DNA of 64,000 nt, taken from NCBI RefSeq assembly GCF_000619885.1, contig NZ_KK211039.1, positions 1-64,000 on the forward strand. The letters run 5' to 3'. The notes below the pieces were generated by a model, which did no database searches, was not told where the DNA came from, and saw only the letters and a list, made by a program, of their open reading frames with translations. The DNA comes from Balneatrix alpica DSM 16621. Lineage in GTDB: Bacteria > Pseudomonadota > Gammaproteobacteria > Pseudomonadales > Balneatricaceae. Below are positions 53,648 to 63,673 of this stretch, piece after piece (positions within the stretch are counted from its first letter, which is position 1; each line of letters starts with the position of its first letter). A program made the position numbers and the translations under genes.

Positions 53648-53658
53648 TGGAATGCTCC

Positions 53659-53686
53659 GAATAAAAAATATGAATTTGTTTTATTC
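53659..53686. promoter_or_regulatory. Candidate LysR operator between the regulator and leuC
   Basis: GAATAAAA and TTTTATTC are perfect eight-base inverted arms with a 12-base AT-rich centre. It lies 12 bp upstream of the regulator start and about 95 bp from leuC. A second short hairpin, ACGCCC/GGGCGT (53723-53750), lies in the leuC leader. Confidence 0.5.
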
Positions 53687-53778
53687 TAGCGGCGGCTCTA
53701 GGATAAAAGCCACAATAAATGAACGCCCTTTTCTTTCCTGTAACGGGCGTCAACCTTGATTAGCATGAGGACCTTCTG

Positions 53779-55203
53779 ATGGCTGGCAAGACGCTTTATG
53801 ACAAGCTCTGGGATGCCCATTTGGTGCGCCAGAATGATGATGGCAGCGCCCTGATTTACATTGATCGTCACCTGCTCCATGAAGTGACCTCTCCCCAGGC
53901 ATTTGAGGGCTTGCGTCTGGCTGGGCGTCAGCCATGGCGTCTGGAAGCTAACCTGGCAACACCGGACCATAACGTGCCGACGACAGTCTTGGAGCGTCGC
54001 TCTGGTATTGACGGCATAGCCGATCCGGTGTCCAAAACCCAGGTACAAACCCTGGATCAAAACTGTGATGCCTTTGGTATTCGTGAATTCAAAATGGGTG
54101 ATAAGCGCCAGGGGATCGTCCATGTCGTGGGGCCTGAGCAGGGGGCGACGCTGCCAGGTATGACGGTAGTCTGTGGCGATAGCCATACCTCCACCCATGG
54201 TGCCTTTGGTGCCCTGGCCCATGGTATCGGTACCTCTGAAGTTGAGCATGTCTTAGCGACCCAGTGTTTGGTGGCTAAGAAAATGAAAAACATGCTGATC
54301 CGGGTTGACGGTCAGTTAGGGTCAGGGGTGACCGCGAAAGATGTGGTGCTCTACATCATTGGTCAGATCGGTACTGCTGGCGGCACAGGCTATGCGATTG
54401 AGTTTGCCGGTGAGGCCATCCGCAGCCTGTCAATGGAAGGGCGGATGACAATCTGCAATATGGCGATTGAAGCCGGTGCCCGTGCAGGCATGGTGGCGGT
54501 GGATGAAATTACCCTGGATTACGTCAAGGGTCGGCCGTTTGCCCCGCAGGGTGCTGCCTGGGAGCAGGCGGTGCAAGCCTGGCGTGAGTTGCATTCCGAT
54601 GCAGATGCACACTTTGATCGAGTAGTGGAGCTGCGTGCAGAGGATATTGAGCCCCAGGTCACCTGGGGAACCTCACCTGAGATGGTGGTGGCCGTGAGCA
54701 GTCGGGTGCCGGACCCTGTCGCGGAGCAAGATGGTGTGAAGCGTCTGGGTATTGAGCGGGCGTTGAAGTATATGGGTTTAAGTGCCAATCAAGCGATTAC
54801 TGAGATTCAGCTGGATCGTGTCTTTATTGGTTCCTGCACCAATTCGCGGATTGAAGATCTGCGAGAGGCGGCGGCTGTGGTAAAAGGCCGCAAGGTGGCG
54901 GCCAGCCTGAAGCAAGCACTGGTGGTGCCTGGTTCTGGCTTGGTAAAAGAGCAGGCTGAAGCAGAGGGCCTGGATAAGATTTTTATCGAGGCTGGGATGG
55001 AATGGCGTGAGCCCGGTTGCTCCATGTGTTTGGCGATGAATGCCGATAAGCTGGGAGCGGGTGAGCACTGCGCCTCCACCTCTAACCGTAACTTTGAAGG
55101 CCGTCAGGGTTTTGGTGGGCGTACCCACTTGGTTAGCCCGGCAATGGCTGCTGCTGCTGCTATCGCTGGTCACTTCGTTGATGTCCGTGATTGGCTCAAA
55201 TAA
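53779..55203 (+). CDS. leuC: 3-isopropylmalate dehydratase large subunit
   Basis: Aconitase-family [4Fe-4S] subunit of 474 residues; with LeuD it isomerises 2- to 3-isopropylmalate in leucine synthesis. Cluster cysteines lie in [14 protein letters not shown] and [33 protein letters not shown] and the N-terminal [13 protein letters not shown] are standard. It opens leuC-leuD-leuB, divergent from a LysR gene, with only 11 bp to leuD. Confidence 0.97.
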   Translation: MAGKTLYDKLWDAHLVRQNDDGSALIYIDRHLLHEVTSPQAFEGLRLAGRQPWRLEANLATPDHNVPTTVLERRSGIDGIADPVSKTQVQTLDQNCDAFGIREFKMGDKRQGIVHVVGPEQGATLPGMTVVCGDSHTSTHGAFGALAHGIGTSEVEHVLATQCLVAKKMKNMLIRVDGQLGSGVTAKDVVLYIIGQIGTAGGTGYAIEFAGEAIRSLSMEGRMTICNMAIEAGARAGMVAVDEITLDYVKGRPFAPQGAAWEQAVQAWRELHSDADAHFDRVVELRAEDIEPQVTWGTSPEMVVAVSSRVPDPVAEQDGVKRLGIERALKYMGLSANQAITEIQLDRVFIGSCTNSRIEDLREAAAVVKGRKVAASLKQALVVPGSGLVKEQAEAEGLDKIFIEAGMEWREPGCSMCLAMNADKLGAGEHCASTSNRNFEGRQGFGGRTHLVSPAMAAAAAIAGHFVDVRDWLK

Positions 55204-55214
55204 GGAGAAGCAAC

Positions 55215-55862
55215 ATGAAAGCCTTCCGCATTCACCAGGGTCTGGTTGCCCCCTTGGATCGAGCCAATGTCGATACTGACATGATCATTCCCAAGCAATT
55301 CCTGAAGTCCATCAAGCGCACTGGTTTTGGCAAAAACCTGTTTGATGAGCTGCGTTACCTTGATGAGGGGCAGCCGGATCAAGATTGTAGTGGCCGTCCG
55401 ATTAATCCGGACTTTGTGTTGAATCAGCCGCGTTATCAGGGCGCCTCCATCTTGCTGGCACGGGAAAACTTTGGTTGTGGTTCAAGCCGCGAACATGCTC
55501 CTTGGGCGCTGGATGATTACGGTTTTCGCGCGGTGATTGCGCCGAGCTTTGCCGATATCTTCTTTAATAACTGCTTTAAGAATGGCTTGCTGCCGATTAT
55601 TCTGCCCGCTGAGCAGGTGGATTACTTGTTCCGTGCGGTGGAAGCTGAACCCGGTTATCAGATAGTGATTGACCTGGAGCAACAGCAGGTCCAGTTAGCG
55701 GATGGCCAGGCCTTTGCTTTTGAGGTGGATGGCTTTCGCCGCCATTGCCTGCTCAATGGCTTGGATGAAATTGGCTTGACCTTAGAGCATGGGGATGACA
55801 TCCGTGCCTATGAAGCCAAGCGTCGTGAACAAGCCCCCTGGTTATTTACGACTACCCCCTAA
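55215..55862 (+). CDS. leuD: 3-isopropylmalate dehydratase small subunit
   Basis: Swivelling-domain subunit of 215 residues that pairs with LeuC. Family stretches are [35 protein letters not shown] and [23 protein letters not shown] at 55215 follows AAGGAGAAGCAAC; a longer in-frame start at 55191 would run back into leuC and lacks these signals. A small GGCGCAG/CTGCGCC hairpin (55900-55917) separates it from leuB. Confidence 0.97.
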   Translation: MKAFRIHQGLVAPLDRANVDTDMIIPKQFLKSIKRTGFGKNLFDELRYLDEGQPDQDCSGRPINPDFVLNQPRYQGASILLARENFGCGSSREHAPWALDDYGFRAVIAPSFADIFFNNCFKNGLLPIILPAEQVDYLFRAVEAEPGYQIVIDLEQQQVQLADGQAFAFEVDGFRRHCLLNGLDEIGLTLEHGDDIRAYEAKRREQAPWLFTTTP

Positions 55863-55899
55863 ACCTGTGATCGGCCCTCTTGTGGGGCATCAATACGGA

Positions 55900-55917
55900 G
55901 GCGCAGCCCACTGCGCC
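55900..55917 (+). repeat. Hairpin between leuD and leuB
   Basis: GGCGCAG-CCCA-CTGCGCC forms a perfect seven-base stem with a four-base loop, 22 bp before the leuB start. It lacks a T-run; likely an mRNA-level feature of the operon. Confidence 0.5.
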
Positions 55918-55939
55918 CCATAGCAAACGGATTCTGAAC

Positions 55940-57019
55940 ATGAGCAAACGTATTCTGATTCTGCCGGGTGACGGTATTGGCCCTGAGATTATGGCTGAGG
56001 CGGTCAAGGTGCTGGAGGTTGTCAATCAGCGTTTCGATCTTAACCTGAGCTTGGAACAGGCTTTGGTGGGTGGTGCTGCTATTGATGCGACCGGCGTGCC
56101 ACTGCCTGAAGAAACCCTGGCCCAGGCGAAAGCTGCGGATGCCGTGTTGCTTGGTGCGGTGGGTGGCCCCAAGTGGGATAAGCTGGAGATGGCGATTCGT
56201 CCTGAGAAAGGACTGTTAGGGTTGCGCTCAAACCTGACGCTGTTCGCTAACCTGCGTCCGGCGATTCTGTATCCCCAGTTGGCTGATGCCTCCAGTCTTA
56301 AAGCAGAAATTGTCTCTGGTTTGGATATTTTGATCGTGCGTGAACTGACCGGTGGCATTTACTTCGGTAAGCCGCGTGGGGTGCGCACCCTGGAGAATGG
56401 AGAGCGCGAAGGCTTTAACACCTACGTTTACTCCGAGTCGGAAATTCGCCGTATTGGTCGTGTGGCGTTCGAGTTGGCACGGCAGCGCCAGGGGCGGGTC
56501 TGCTCCGTTGATAAAGCCAACGTACTGGAAGTGACGGTACTGTGGCGTGAAGTGATGGATGAACTGAGCAAAGAGTATCCGGATGTGCAGTTGTCCCATA
56601 TGTATGTCGACAATGCCGCCATGCAGCTGGTGAAAGCACCTAAGCAGTTTGATGTGCTGGTGACCGGTAATATGTTTGGTGATATTTTGTCTGACGAAGC
56701 TGCCATGTTGACCGGTTCTATTGGCATGTTGCCTTCGGCTTCTTTGGATGCCAACGGCAAGGGCATGTATGAACCCTGTCATGGCAGTGCGCCCGATATT
56801 GCCGGGCAGGGTATTGCTAACCCCTTGGCCACCATTTTGTCTGCCGCCATGATGCTGCGCTACACCTTTAAGCAAGAGGCAGCGGCCATCGCCATTGAGC
56901 AGGCGGTCAGTAAGGTGTTGGATCAGGGACTGCGTACAGCGGATATCTGGTCTGAGGGAATGCAAAAGGTCGGAACTGCTGCCATGGGTGCGGCAGTGGT
57001 GGCAGCACTTGACTCTTAA
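55940..57019 (+). CDS. leuB: 3-isopropylmalate dehydrogenase
   Basis: NAD-dependent oxidative decarboxylase of 359 residues, third step of the leucine branch. [20 protein letters not shown] opens the protein; substrate arginines are in [12 protein letters not shown] and [11 protein letters not shown], and the metal/NAD site is in [23 protein letters not shown] at 55940 matches the family N-terminus; an upstream in-frame ATG at 55880 runs through the intergenic hairpin and is rejected. Confidence 0.97.
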   Translation: MSKRILILPGDGIGPEIMAEAVKVLEVVNQRFDLNLSLEQALVGGAAIDATGVPLPEETLAQAKAADAVLLGAVGGPKWDKLEMAIRPEKGLLGLRSNLTLFANLRPAILYPQLADASSLKAEIVSGLDILIVRELTGGIYFGKPRGVRTLENGEREGFNTYVYSESEIRRIGRVAFELARQRQGRVCSVDKANVLEVTVLWREVMDELSKEYPDVQLSHMYVDNAAMQLVKAPKQFDVLVTGNMFGDILSDEAAMLTGSIGMLPSASLDANGKGMYEPCHGSAPDIAGQGIANPLATILSAAMMLRYTFKQEAAAIAIEQAVSKVLDQGLRTADIWSEGMQKVGTAAMGAAVVAALDS

Positions 57020-57068
57020 CCAGGGTTGAAAGAGAGCAACACTTTCATCTACTGGGCAAGGAGCAATG

Positions 57069-57115
57069 GGGGAGGTTGATCAACCTCCCCAGTAAAACGA
57101 GGGAGCTCAGCTCCC
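57069..57115. repeat. Tandem palindromes between leuB and asd
   Basis: A perfect 22-bp palindrome (GGGGAGGTTGA/TCAACCTCCCC, 57069-57090) is followed after 10 bp by GGGAGCT-C-AGCTCCC (57101-57115). Neither has a T-run on the plus strand. They could block RNase movement, pause polymerase, or bind a dimeric protein. Confidence 0.7.
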
Positions 57116-57144
57116 CTAAACTGTGAGAACAATTGAGAATGTCC

Positions 57145-58257
57145 ATGAAGCGTGTAGGTATGATCGGATGGCGGGGCATGGTTGGCTCCGTGCTCATGCA
57201 GCGTATGCTGGAAGAGCGTGACTTTGACCTGATTGAGCCGGTGTTTTTCACCACCTCTCAGATTGGTCAGCAGGGTCCCACGATTGGTAAAGACATTCCT
57301 ACGCTGAAAGATGCTTACAGCATTGATGAACTCAAAACCATGGACATTATCATCACCTGTCAGGGTGGTGATTACACCAATGATGTTTTCCCCAGACTGC
57401 GTCAGGCGGGCTGGCAAGGCTACTGGATTGATGCGGCGTCTGCCCTGCGGATGGCGGATGACAGTGTCATTATTCTTGATCCGGTTAACAAAAACGTCAT
57501 TAAGGATGCACTGCATCAGGGCGTGAAAAACTATGTGGGCGGTAACTGCACGGTCAGCCTGATGCTGATGGCGCTGGGCGGCTTGTTTGAAAAAGGTCTG
57601 GTGGAGTGGATGACTGCCATGACCTATCAGGCGGCTTCCGGTGCCGGTGCGCAGAACATGCGTGAGCTGCTCAAGCAGATGGGCGCTGCTAATCAGCACG
57701 TTGCTGCTGAGCTGGCAACTCCCTCCAGTGCTATCTTGGATATTGATCGTAAAGTGGCGGATCTGCTGCGCTCCGATACCTATCCCACAGAAAACTTTGG
57801 TGTGCCCTTGGCGGGTAGCCTGATTCCGTGGATTGATAAAGAGCTGGAAAGTGGACAATCCAAGGAAGAGTGGAAGGGCCAGGTGGAAACCAATAAGATC
57901 CTCGGTCGTAGTGGTAACCCCATTCCGGTAGACGGTATCTGTGTGCGTATCGGTGCGATGCGGTGCCATAGCCAGGCCCTGACAATCAAACTGAATAAAG
58001 ATGTGCCGCTGGCGGATATTGAAGGTCTGCTGGCGCAGCACAATGACTGGGTGAAGGTGGTGCCTAATCATCGTGAAGTGAGCATGAAAGAGCTGACCCC
58101 CGCAGCGGTGACCGGCACCCTGAGCGTGCCCGTTGGGCGTTTGCGCAAGCTGAATATGGGGCCTCAGTATCTGGGGGCGTTCACTGTCGGTGATCAACTC
58201 CTATGGGGGGCGGCGGAACCGCTGCGTCGGATGCTACGCATCCTGCTGGAAGACTAA
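57145..58257 (+). CDS. asd: Aspartate-semialdehyde dehydrogenase (proteobacterial type)
   Basis: NADPH-dependent enzyme of 370 residues that makes aspartate semialdehyde for lysine/diaminopimelate, methionine and threonine. The N-terminus [19 protein letters not shown] equals E. coli Asd. The catalytic cysteine is in [17 protein letters not shown] and the substrate region in [17 protein letters not shown] at 57145 gives the family N-terminus; ATG at 57139 is nearly equivalent. A strong terminator follows. Confidence 0.96.
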   Translation: MKRVGMIGWRGMVGSVLMQRMLEERDFDLIEPVFFTTSQIGQQGPTIGKDIPTLKDAYSIDELKTMDIIITCQGGDYTNDVFPRLRQAGWQGYWIDAASALRMADDSVIILDPVNKNVIKDALHQGVKNYVGGNCTVSLMLMALGGLFEKGLVEWMTAMTYQAASGAGAQNMRELLKQMGAANQHVAAELATPSSAILDIDRKVADLLRSDTYPTENFGVPLAGSLIPWIDKELESGQSKEEWKGQVETNKILGRSGNPIPVDGICVRIGAMRCHSQALTIKLNKDVPLADIEGLLAQHNDWVKVVPNHREVSMKELTPAAVTGTLSVPVGRLRKLNMGPQYLGAFTVGDQLLWGAAEPLRRMLRILLED

Positions 58258-58274
58258 GCATCCCCCTGCCTTCT

Positions 58275-58303
58275 CAAGCCCGGCTCTGCCGGGCTTGTTA
58301 TTT
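58275..58303 (+). terminator. Terminator after asd
   Basis: A perfect ten-base stem, CAAGCCCGGC/GCCGGGCTTG, with a three-base loop is followed by TTATTT. Confidence 0.9.
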
Positions 58304-58366
58304 GGCTCGCTTGTCTGGCTGCGCTGAAACCGCTAAAGTGCCGCCCTGCTGTGAATGAGGTGCCTA

Positions 58367-59410
58367 ATGAGCAAGACTTACAATGTGGCGGTGGTTGGTG
58401 CCACCGGTGCAGTCGGGGAAACCCTGATTGAAATTCTGGAACAGCGTCAGTTTCCAGTAAAACAACTCTTTTTGCTCGCCAGTGAGCGCTCTGCCGGTAA
58501 GGTGATTTATTTCCAGGAGCGTTCGGTCAAGATTCAGTTGCTGGATAACTTTGACTTTAGCCAGGTGGATATTGCTTTCTTTATGGCCAGTGGTGAGCTG
58601 GCCAAGGCTTATGCCCCTAAAGCGGCTGCGGCAGGTGCGGTAGTGATCGATAATTCCAGCGCGTTTCGTTATGAGCAGGATGTGCCCCTCGTGGTAGCAG
58701 AAGTGAATCCTGAGGCGGTTGCAGGCTACAGAGCGCGTAATCTGATTGCTAATCCCAATTGCTCAACTATTCAGATGCTGGTGGCGCTGAAGCCTATTCA
58801 CGATGAGGCTGGGGTGGAGCGGATCAATGTCGCCACCTATCAGGCCGTATCCGGCAGCGGTCGTGAGGCCGTTGAGGAACTGGCCAAGCAAACCATTCAT
58901 ATGATGAGTGGTAAAGGCCGGGAAGATGCGGAATGTGAAGTTTATCCGAAGAGCATCGCTTTTAACGTGTTGCCCCAAATCGATGTGTTTGAGGATAACG
59001 GCTATACCCGTGAAGAGATGAAGATGGTGCGGGAAACCCGCAAAATTTTAGGGGACGAGCATATTCTGGTAAATCCGACCTGCGTCAGGGTGCCGGTATT
59101 CTTCGGCCACTCAGAAGCGGTGCATCTGGAAACCCGTGAGCCTATTAGCGTTGAGCGTGTACAGCAATTGTTAGCCAAGGCGCCTGGGGTCAAGTTGCTG
59201 GATGAGCGTAAGGCTGGGGGATATCCCACTCCGGCGGGCGAGGCGGCCGGTAATGATTGGGTTTGGGTTGGGCGTGTGCGTAAGGATATTTCCTGGGAAA
59301 ACGGGCTAAATCTGTGGGTTGTGGCGGATAACGTGCGTAAGGGCGCGGCGACTAACTCGGTACAGATTGCCGAAATCCTAGTTCGTGACTATCTCAATCA
59401 ACAGAACTAA
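58367..59410 (+). CDS. Second aspartate-semialdehyde dehydrogenase (USG-1/Gram-positive-type)
   Basis: A 347-residue paralogue of the other ASD subfamily. The NADP loop is VVGATGAVGETLIEIL, the active-site cysteine NPNCSTIQML is kept, and so is the distal GHSEAVH histidine, so it should be catalytically competent, unlike degenerate enteric USG-1. ATG at 58367 follows GAGGTG. In Pseudomonas the same two genes lie in tandem before fimV. Redundancy or a distinct regulatory role is unresolved. Confidence 0.92.
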   Translation: MSKTYNVAVVGATGAVGETLIEILEQRQFPVKQLFLLASERSAGKVIYFQERSVKIQLLDNFDFSQVDIAFFMASGELAKAYAPKAAAAGAVVIDNSSAFRYEQDVPLVVAEVNPEAVAGYRARNLIANPNCSTIQMLVALKPIHDEAGVERINVATYQAVSGSGREAVEELAKQTIHMMSGKGREDAECEVYPKSIAFNVLPQIDVFEDNGYTREEMKMVRETRKILGDEHILVNPTCVRVPVFFGHSEAVHLETREPISVERVQQLLAKAPGVKLLDERKAGGYPTPAGEAAGNDWVWVGRVRKDISWENGLNLWVVADNVRKGAATNSVQIAEILVRDYLNQQN

Positions 59411-59620
59411 GTCTTAGTCGACAGAATTAAGCTCGTTCTGAGGGCGCAGGCAGGCGTTAGACATGGCGTCAGTCTGCGCATATACTCCTCAGCATCAAAA
59501 AATGAATGCCTGATAACTCAAGGACATAGCCTGCAAAGGGAACGACTTAGGCGAGCCTGCAGCCAGGTCGAAAGCCTGACTTATGTCTTGGTGGTGATAA
59601 TAAGAGGGTAAGGATGTCGA

Positions 59621-62125
59621 ATGCTGCGTAAGCTTGCCACTAGCCTCCTGATGGTAGGTGCCTTGCACACCACCTCTGCCTGGGGTCTCGCATTGGGTGA
59701 GGCATCCATCGGCTCCTTTCTCAATGAACCCTTGAATGCTGAACTGCCCTTATTGGACACCCAAGGGGTGCGTTTGGGGCAGGTACGTGTTCGTTTGGCG
59801 GACAACCAAGCCTTCAAACTAGCCGGGGTTGAGCCTTCATCATTACTCAATGCCTTGCGCTTCCAAGTTGCCACACGCAATGGCCAGCCCCTGGTTCAAG
59901 TCACTAGTAATACACCCATTGATCAACCCTATTTGAACTTCTTGGTTGAGGTGAGTTGGCCTCAAGGCAAGTTAGTGCGCGAGTACACGCTTTTTCTCGA
60001 TCCTCCTGTGCCAGTAGTGCAATTAGTGGGGGCTGAGGTGAATGGTGTCCGGGTGCAGGCTCCTTCAGGATTTACCACCCCTGACCAACCCTTTAGCGGT
60101 GGCAGTATTCAACGTTTGGATAACAGTGCCCCCGCCATACCTGTACCCGTGGAGTCCGCCAAGGCATCGGAGCCCCAGGCCGGTAAAACCTCGGTAGTGA
60201 AAGGGAAAAAAGTAAAGGTCGGGCGCAAAGATACCCTGTGGGATATTGCAGTGCGGACTCGTCCTACTAAAAAGGTCAGTCCGCAACAGGTGATGTTGGC
60301 GTACCAGCGGGTTAATCCAACGGCCTTTGTCGATGGCAATATTAATCGCCTAAAGCAGGGAGTGAGCTTGCAGGTTCCTGCCCTGGCAGAGATTGAAAAG
60401 CTAAGTTTTCAAGAAGCGGTGCAGGAAGTTGCTCGGCAGAATCGCCTCTGGAAAAGTGGTGGGGCTGCTAAAGCGGAGCCAGCTAAGGCACCAACGCTAA
60501 AGTCAGAGCCCGCCAAAGCTGAGCCAGCTAAAGCCAATGCCAAGGAAGAAGGTCAGTTACGGGTAATGGCACCCGCCAAGGAGGAGGCAGGGGAAAACGG
60601 TGAGCTTAAACAAAAGTATGAAGACTTAGAGCATAAGCTATCTCTGGCGCAAGAAGGTTTGGATCGCTCTGAGCGAGAAAACGCTGAGTTGAAGAGTCGT
60701 TTAGATGCGTTAGAGCAACAGTTGGAAACCTTACAGAAACTGCTGACTTTGAAAGATGAGCAGTTGGCTGTACTGGAGCAGGAAGCGGCTAAGGCGCGTC
60801 AGTCCGAACAAGAGGCTGTGCAAGACAATATTCAATTAGCGCAACAGCTGGAAGAGGCTAAAAAGCAGTTGGCGGCCCAGCAAATGCAACCTGCTATGCC
60901 TGCTGCCGATGAAAACATGCCAGCAGAAGATGAACAAAGCATTGAACAGTGGTTAGAACAGATTCCACCGATGTATTGGATTGCTGGCGCGGGGACCTTA
61001 GTGGCGCTGTTGGTGGGGACACTGTTGTTGATGCGCCGTCGTAACAGTTCGGCAGAAGATATTCATGAGCGTATTCGCCAGGAGCTCCAGTCGCAGTTAA
61101 GTCAGCAACCCAGTGCCGCTGCTCCTGCAGCAACTGCAGCAGTAGCAGGTGCGGCGGTGGGAGCCGCCGCTGCCACTGCCATGGCTGAGCCGGTACAGGA
61201 TGACAATATTCCTGAATTGGATCCGCTTGAGGGCTTTGACGAATTGCTCAGTGATGAGCTTGATCTGGATATGGTCACCGATGAAGACGATCCATTTAAT
61301 CAAGCCGAAGAAGATGATCTGACTGGGCCGACGTTGGTTGATGAAGTACAGGATCAGCCAGAAGAGATTAACCTTGATTTAGATTTAGACGCCTCGCTAG
61401 AGGATGACGATCAGCCCAGTAAGGCGGCGGATGAAGTCGATGATGTGCAGGTCGGAGAGTTTGACCTGGATGAGTTGACTCAGGATATCGAGCTGGATGT
61501 CAGTGATAGTCCGGGCGATGATGAAGAGGCTTTTGTCCAGTCGTTGTTAAATGAGAATGAGCAGGCGGCGGTTGAAGAAGCGGATCAGGAAAGTGACTTT
61601 GACCTGGATGCGCTAATGGAAGAAGAACCTCTGCCGAACCTGGCTGAGGAAGGTGAACCAGAAAGCGCTGAAGACTCCGATGCGCAGGCGGATATCGATT
61701 CTCTATTGAATGACACCCTAGGCGAAGATGAACAAGACTTCGACCTGGATGAGATGTTGGAGACAGAGCCGTCTGCCGACCCATTGGATGAGCTGGTGGC
61801 TGAGAGTGATGATGACGTACTGGTAGAAGACGAGCCGGTGGTGGCTGAGGAAGATAACGATGCCATTAGCTCGCTAGACCAGGAGTTGGATGCACTGTTG
61901 GCGGAAGCAGATCAGGATGGATTTGTCGAAGAAGAGTCCCTGGGTGAGGAAGACTTTACTTTCCTCTCGGGGGCTGATGAGGTGGCCACCAAGCTAGACT
62001 TGGCCCGCGCCTATATCGACATGGAAGATGCCGATGGCGCACGGGATATTCTTGATGAGGTGCTGCAAGAAGGCACCGATGCCCAGAAACAGGAAGCGGA
62101 AGAGTTACTTGCCGCGATTGCGTGA
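59621..62125 (+). CDS. fimV: FimV, type IV pilus/polarity peptidoglycan-binding protein
   Basis: Inner-membrane hub protein of 834 residues. The signal peptide is at 1-23. A periplasmic FimV N-terminal domain (LGEASIGSFLNEPLNAELPL) is followed by a LysM region near 195-250 (VKVGRKDTLWDIAVRTRPTK), Lys/Ala/Pro repeats, and a coiled coil at about 325-430. The transmembrane helix is near 450-468 (MYWIAGAGTLVALLVGTLLL). The cytoplasmic part is extremely acidic and ends in the FimV C-terminal TPR motif (VATKLDLARAYIDMEDADGA). It organises polar pilus assembly and links to the PilA/B/C/D genes at 25-30 kb. Confidence 0.95.
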   Translation: MLRKLATSLLMVGALHTTSAWGLALGEASIGSFLNEPLNAELPLLDTQGVRLGQVRVRLADNQAFKLAGVEPSSLLNALRFQVATRNGQPLVQVTSNTPIDQPYLNFLVEVSWPQGKLVREYTLFLDPPVPVVQLVGAEVNGVRVQAPSGFTTPDQPFSGGSIQRLDNSAPAIPVPVESAKASEPQAGKTSVVKGKKVKVGRKDTLWDIAVRTRPTKKVSPQQVMLAYQRVNPTAFVDGNINRLKQGVSLQVPALAEIEKLSFQEAVQEVARQNRLWKSGGAAKAEPAKAPTLKSEPAKAEPAKANAKEEGQLRVMAPAKEEAGENGELKQKYEDLEHKLSLAQEGLDRSERENAELKSRLDALEQQLETLQKLLTLKDEQLAVLEQEAAKARQSEQEAVQDNIQLAQQLEEAKKQLAAQQMQPAMPAADENMPAEDEQSIEQWLEQIPPMYWIAGAGTLVALLVGTLLLMRRRNSSAEDIHERIRQELQSQLSQQPSAAAPAATAAVAGAAVGAAAATAMAEPVQDDNIPELDPLEGFDELLSDELDLDMVTDEDDPFNQAEEDDLTGPTLVDEVQDQPEEINLDLDLDASLEDDDQPSKAADEVDDVQVGEFDLDELTQDIELDVSDSPGDDEEAFVQSLLNENEQAAVEEADQESDFDLDALMEEEPLPNLAEEGEPESAEDSDAQADIDSLLNDTLGEDEQDFDLDEMLETEPSADPLDELVAESDDDVLVEDEPVVAEEDNDAISSLDQELDALLAEADQDGFVEEESLGEEDFTFLSGADEVATKLDLARAYIDMEDADGARDILDEVLQEGTDAQKQEAEELLAAIA

Positions 62126-62133
62126 TAGTTTCC

Positions 62134-62973
62134 ATGAGTGTTGAAGACTTAACTTCAGGGGCTGTAAAGCCCCTGATGCGTGTTGCTTTGGGTGTTGAGT
62201 ACGATGGTAGTCAGTTTCATGGTTGGCAAGCGCAGAAGTTTGCCGTTGCCAGCGTGCAGGCAGAGTTAGAGGCAGCCTTAAGTAAGGTGGCGGCTGAGCC
62301 TATCAGTGTGATCTGTGCAGGGCGTACCGATACAGGGGTGCATGCCAGCGAGCAAGTAGTGCATTTTGATACCCATGTCACGCGGGATATGCGAGCCTGG
62401 ATTTTGGGTACTAACTCCAATCTTAGTCGCCATGTCAGCGTGCGTTGGGCCACGCCAGTATCGATGGATTTCCACGCCCGCTTTTCTGCTGTTGAGCGTC
62501 AATATCGCTATGTGATTTATAACCACTCAGTTCAGCCAGCGCTGTTTAATCGTCATCTGACCTGGACTCATAAACCGCTCAATGTTGAGCGCATGCAGCA
62601 GGCAGCAAACTATTTACTTGGTACCCATGACTTCACCTCTTATCGAGCGGTGCAGTGTCAGGCGAAAAGCCCGGTTCGCACCCTGCACGAGCTGAGTGTA
62701 CAGCGCTTTGGTGATTACATCGTGCTGAATGTCCGTGCCAATGCTTTTCTCCATCATATGGTGCGCAACTTGGCGGGAGTGCTGATGAAAATCGGTGCCG
62801 GTGAAGCTGAGCCAACTTGGGCACGAGAGGTTTTGCAGGCGCGGGATCGGCGCCTGGGAGGGGTGACTGCACCTCCCTTTGGTTTGTACCTGGTGCGAGC
62901 GGGTTATCCGGAACACTTCCTGTTGCCACAGGAGGCGCCAGGACCCAGCTTTATCAAGGCGTTGATGGGCTGA
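62134..62973 (+). CDS. truA: tRNA pseudouridine(38-40) synthase
   Basis: Modifies uridines 38-40 in the anticodon arm of many tRNAs; 279 residues from ATG 62134. VALGVEYDGSQFHGWQAQ opens the fold; the catalytic Asp is in VICAGRTDTGVHASEQVVHF, and FLHHMVRNLAGVL completes the family pattern. The N-terminal extension before the core is as in Pseudomonas. A perfect hairpin CAGGGGCT-GTAA-AGCCCCTG (62155-62174) lies inside the first codons and just before an alternative ATG at 62176. The gene starts 9 bp after fimV. Confidence 0.95.
   Translation: MSVEDLTSGAVKPLMRVALGVEYDGSQFHGWQAQKFAVASVQAELEAALSKVAAEPISVICAGRTDTGVHASEQVVHFDTHVTRDMRAWILGTNSNLSRHVSVRWATPVSMDFHARFSAVERQYRYVIYNHSVQPALFNRHLTWTHKPLNVERMQQAANYLLGTHDFTSYRAVQCQAKSPVRTLHELSVQRFGDYIVLNVRANAFLHHMVRNLAGVLMKIGAGEAEPTWAREVLQARDRRLGGVTAPPFGLYLVRAGYPEHFLLPQEAPGPSFIKALMG
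62155..62174 (+). promoter_or_regulatory. Hairpin at the truA start
   Basis: A perfect eight-base stem with a GTAA loop covers codons 8-14 of truA (from ATG 62134) and ends 1 base before an in-frame ATG at 62176. It could limit ribosome access to the second start or mark the real 5' UTR if translation begins at 62176. Confidence 0.45.
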
Positions 62974-63046
62974 CGCCTGCTGTGCCTTTTGTTAAGATCG
63001 GCCTGCATTGTCGGGCCGGTTTGCCAGTCAAATAGGAGAGGCAGGG

Positions 63047-63673
63047 GTGAGAACCCGAGTCAAAATTTGTGGAATTTGCCATATAGAGGATGCGCAAGCC
63101 GCTATCGCCGCTGGGGCGGATGCCTTGGGTTGGGTGTTTTATCCTCCTAGCAAAAGGGCTGTCTCCCTGGAGCAGGCCGCCGCTATGACCGTCTTGCTAC
63201 CGCCTTTTGTGGAGCGGGTAGGGTTGTTCGTCGATGACGAACGCCAACGGGTTGAGCAGATCATCCAACGGGTGTCGTTAAGCTTGCTGCAGTTTCATGG
63301 TGATGAAAGCCCGGAGTACTGTGAAAGCTTTTCCCTGCCGTACATTAAGGCAATCCGCATGCGCCCAGGAATCAACCTGGCTGCAGAGGCACAGCGTTAT
63401 CAGTCGGCGCGGGCATTGCTAGTCGATACCTACCAGCCGGGTGTGCCTGGTGGTACGGGTCAAGTCTTTGATTGGCAGTCTTTGCCGGCTCAATTCAGCA
63501 AGCCTTTGATCTTGGCGGGTGGCCTGACGGCCAGTAATGTAGCCCAGGCCATTACGCAAGTTCGCCCCTATGCAGTGGATGTGAGTGGTGGAGTTGAGGC
63601 GCAACCTGGGCAAAAAGATGCCAGTTTAATTTCCGCATTTATGCAAGAGGTGGGTCGTGGTGACGCAAGTTGA
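63047..63673 (+). CDS. trpF: Phosphoribosylanthranilate isomerase
   Basis: Tryptophan-pathway TIM-barrel enzyme of 208 residues. The catalytic cysteine sits in [15 protein letters not shown] and the catalytic aspartate in [35 protein letters not shown] and [17 protein letters not shown] form the phosphate-binding end. GTG at 63047 is chosen because AGGAGA lies eight bases upstream and the N-terminus matches the family. It overlaps trpB by 14 bp. Confidence 0.96.
   Translation: MRTRVKICGICHIEDAQAAIAAGADALGWVFYPPSKRAVSLEQAAAMTVLLPPFVERVGLFVDDERQRVEQIIQRVSLSLLQFHGDESPEYCESFSLPYIKAIRMRPGINLAAEAQRYQSARALLVDTYQPGVPGGTGQVFDWQSLPAQFSKPLILAGGLTASNVAQAITQVRPYAVDVSGGVEAQPGQKDASLISAFMQEVGRGDAS

Noticed and set aside
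57020-57144. Lysine riboswitch before asd
   Set aside because: The 125-bp gap is too short and holds two simple palindromes instead of the multi-helix lysine aptamer.
57049-58197. 382-codon frame antisense to asd
   Set aside because: It is a shadow of the asd coding strand with a low-complexity, His-rich translation and no start signals.
59411-59620. Cyclic-di-GMP or other riboswitch in the fimV leader
   Set aside because: The leader has local repeats (GCCTGCA twice) but not the conserved core of the GEMM or other riboswitch classes I know.
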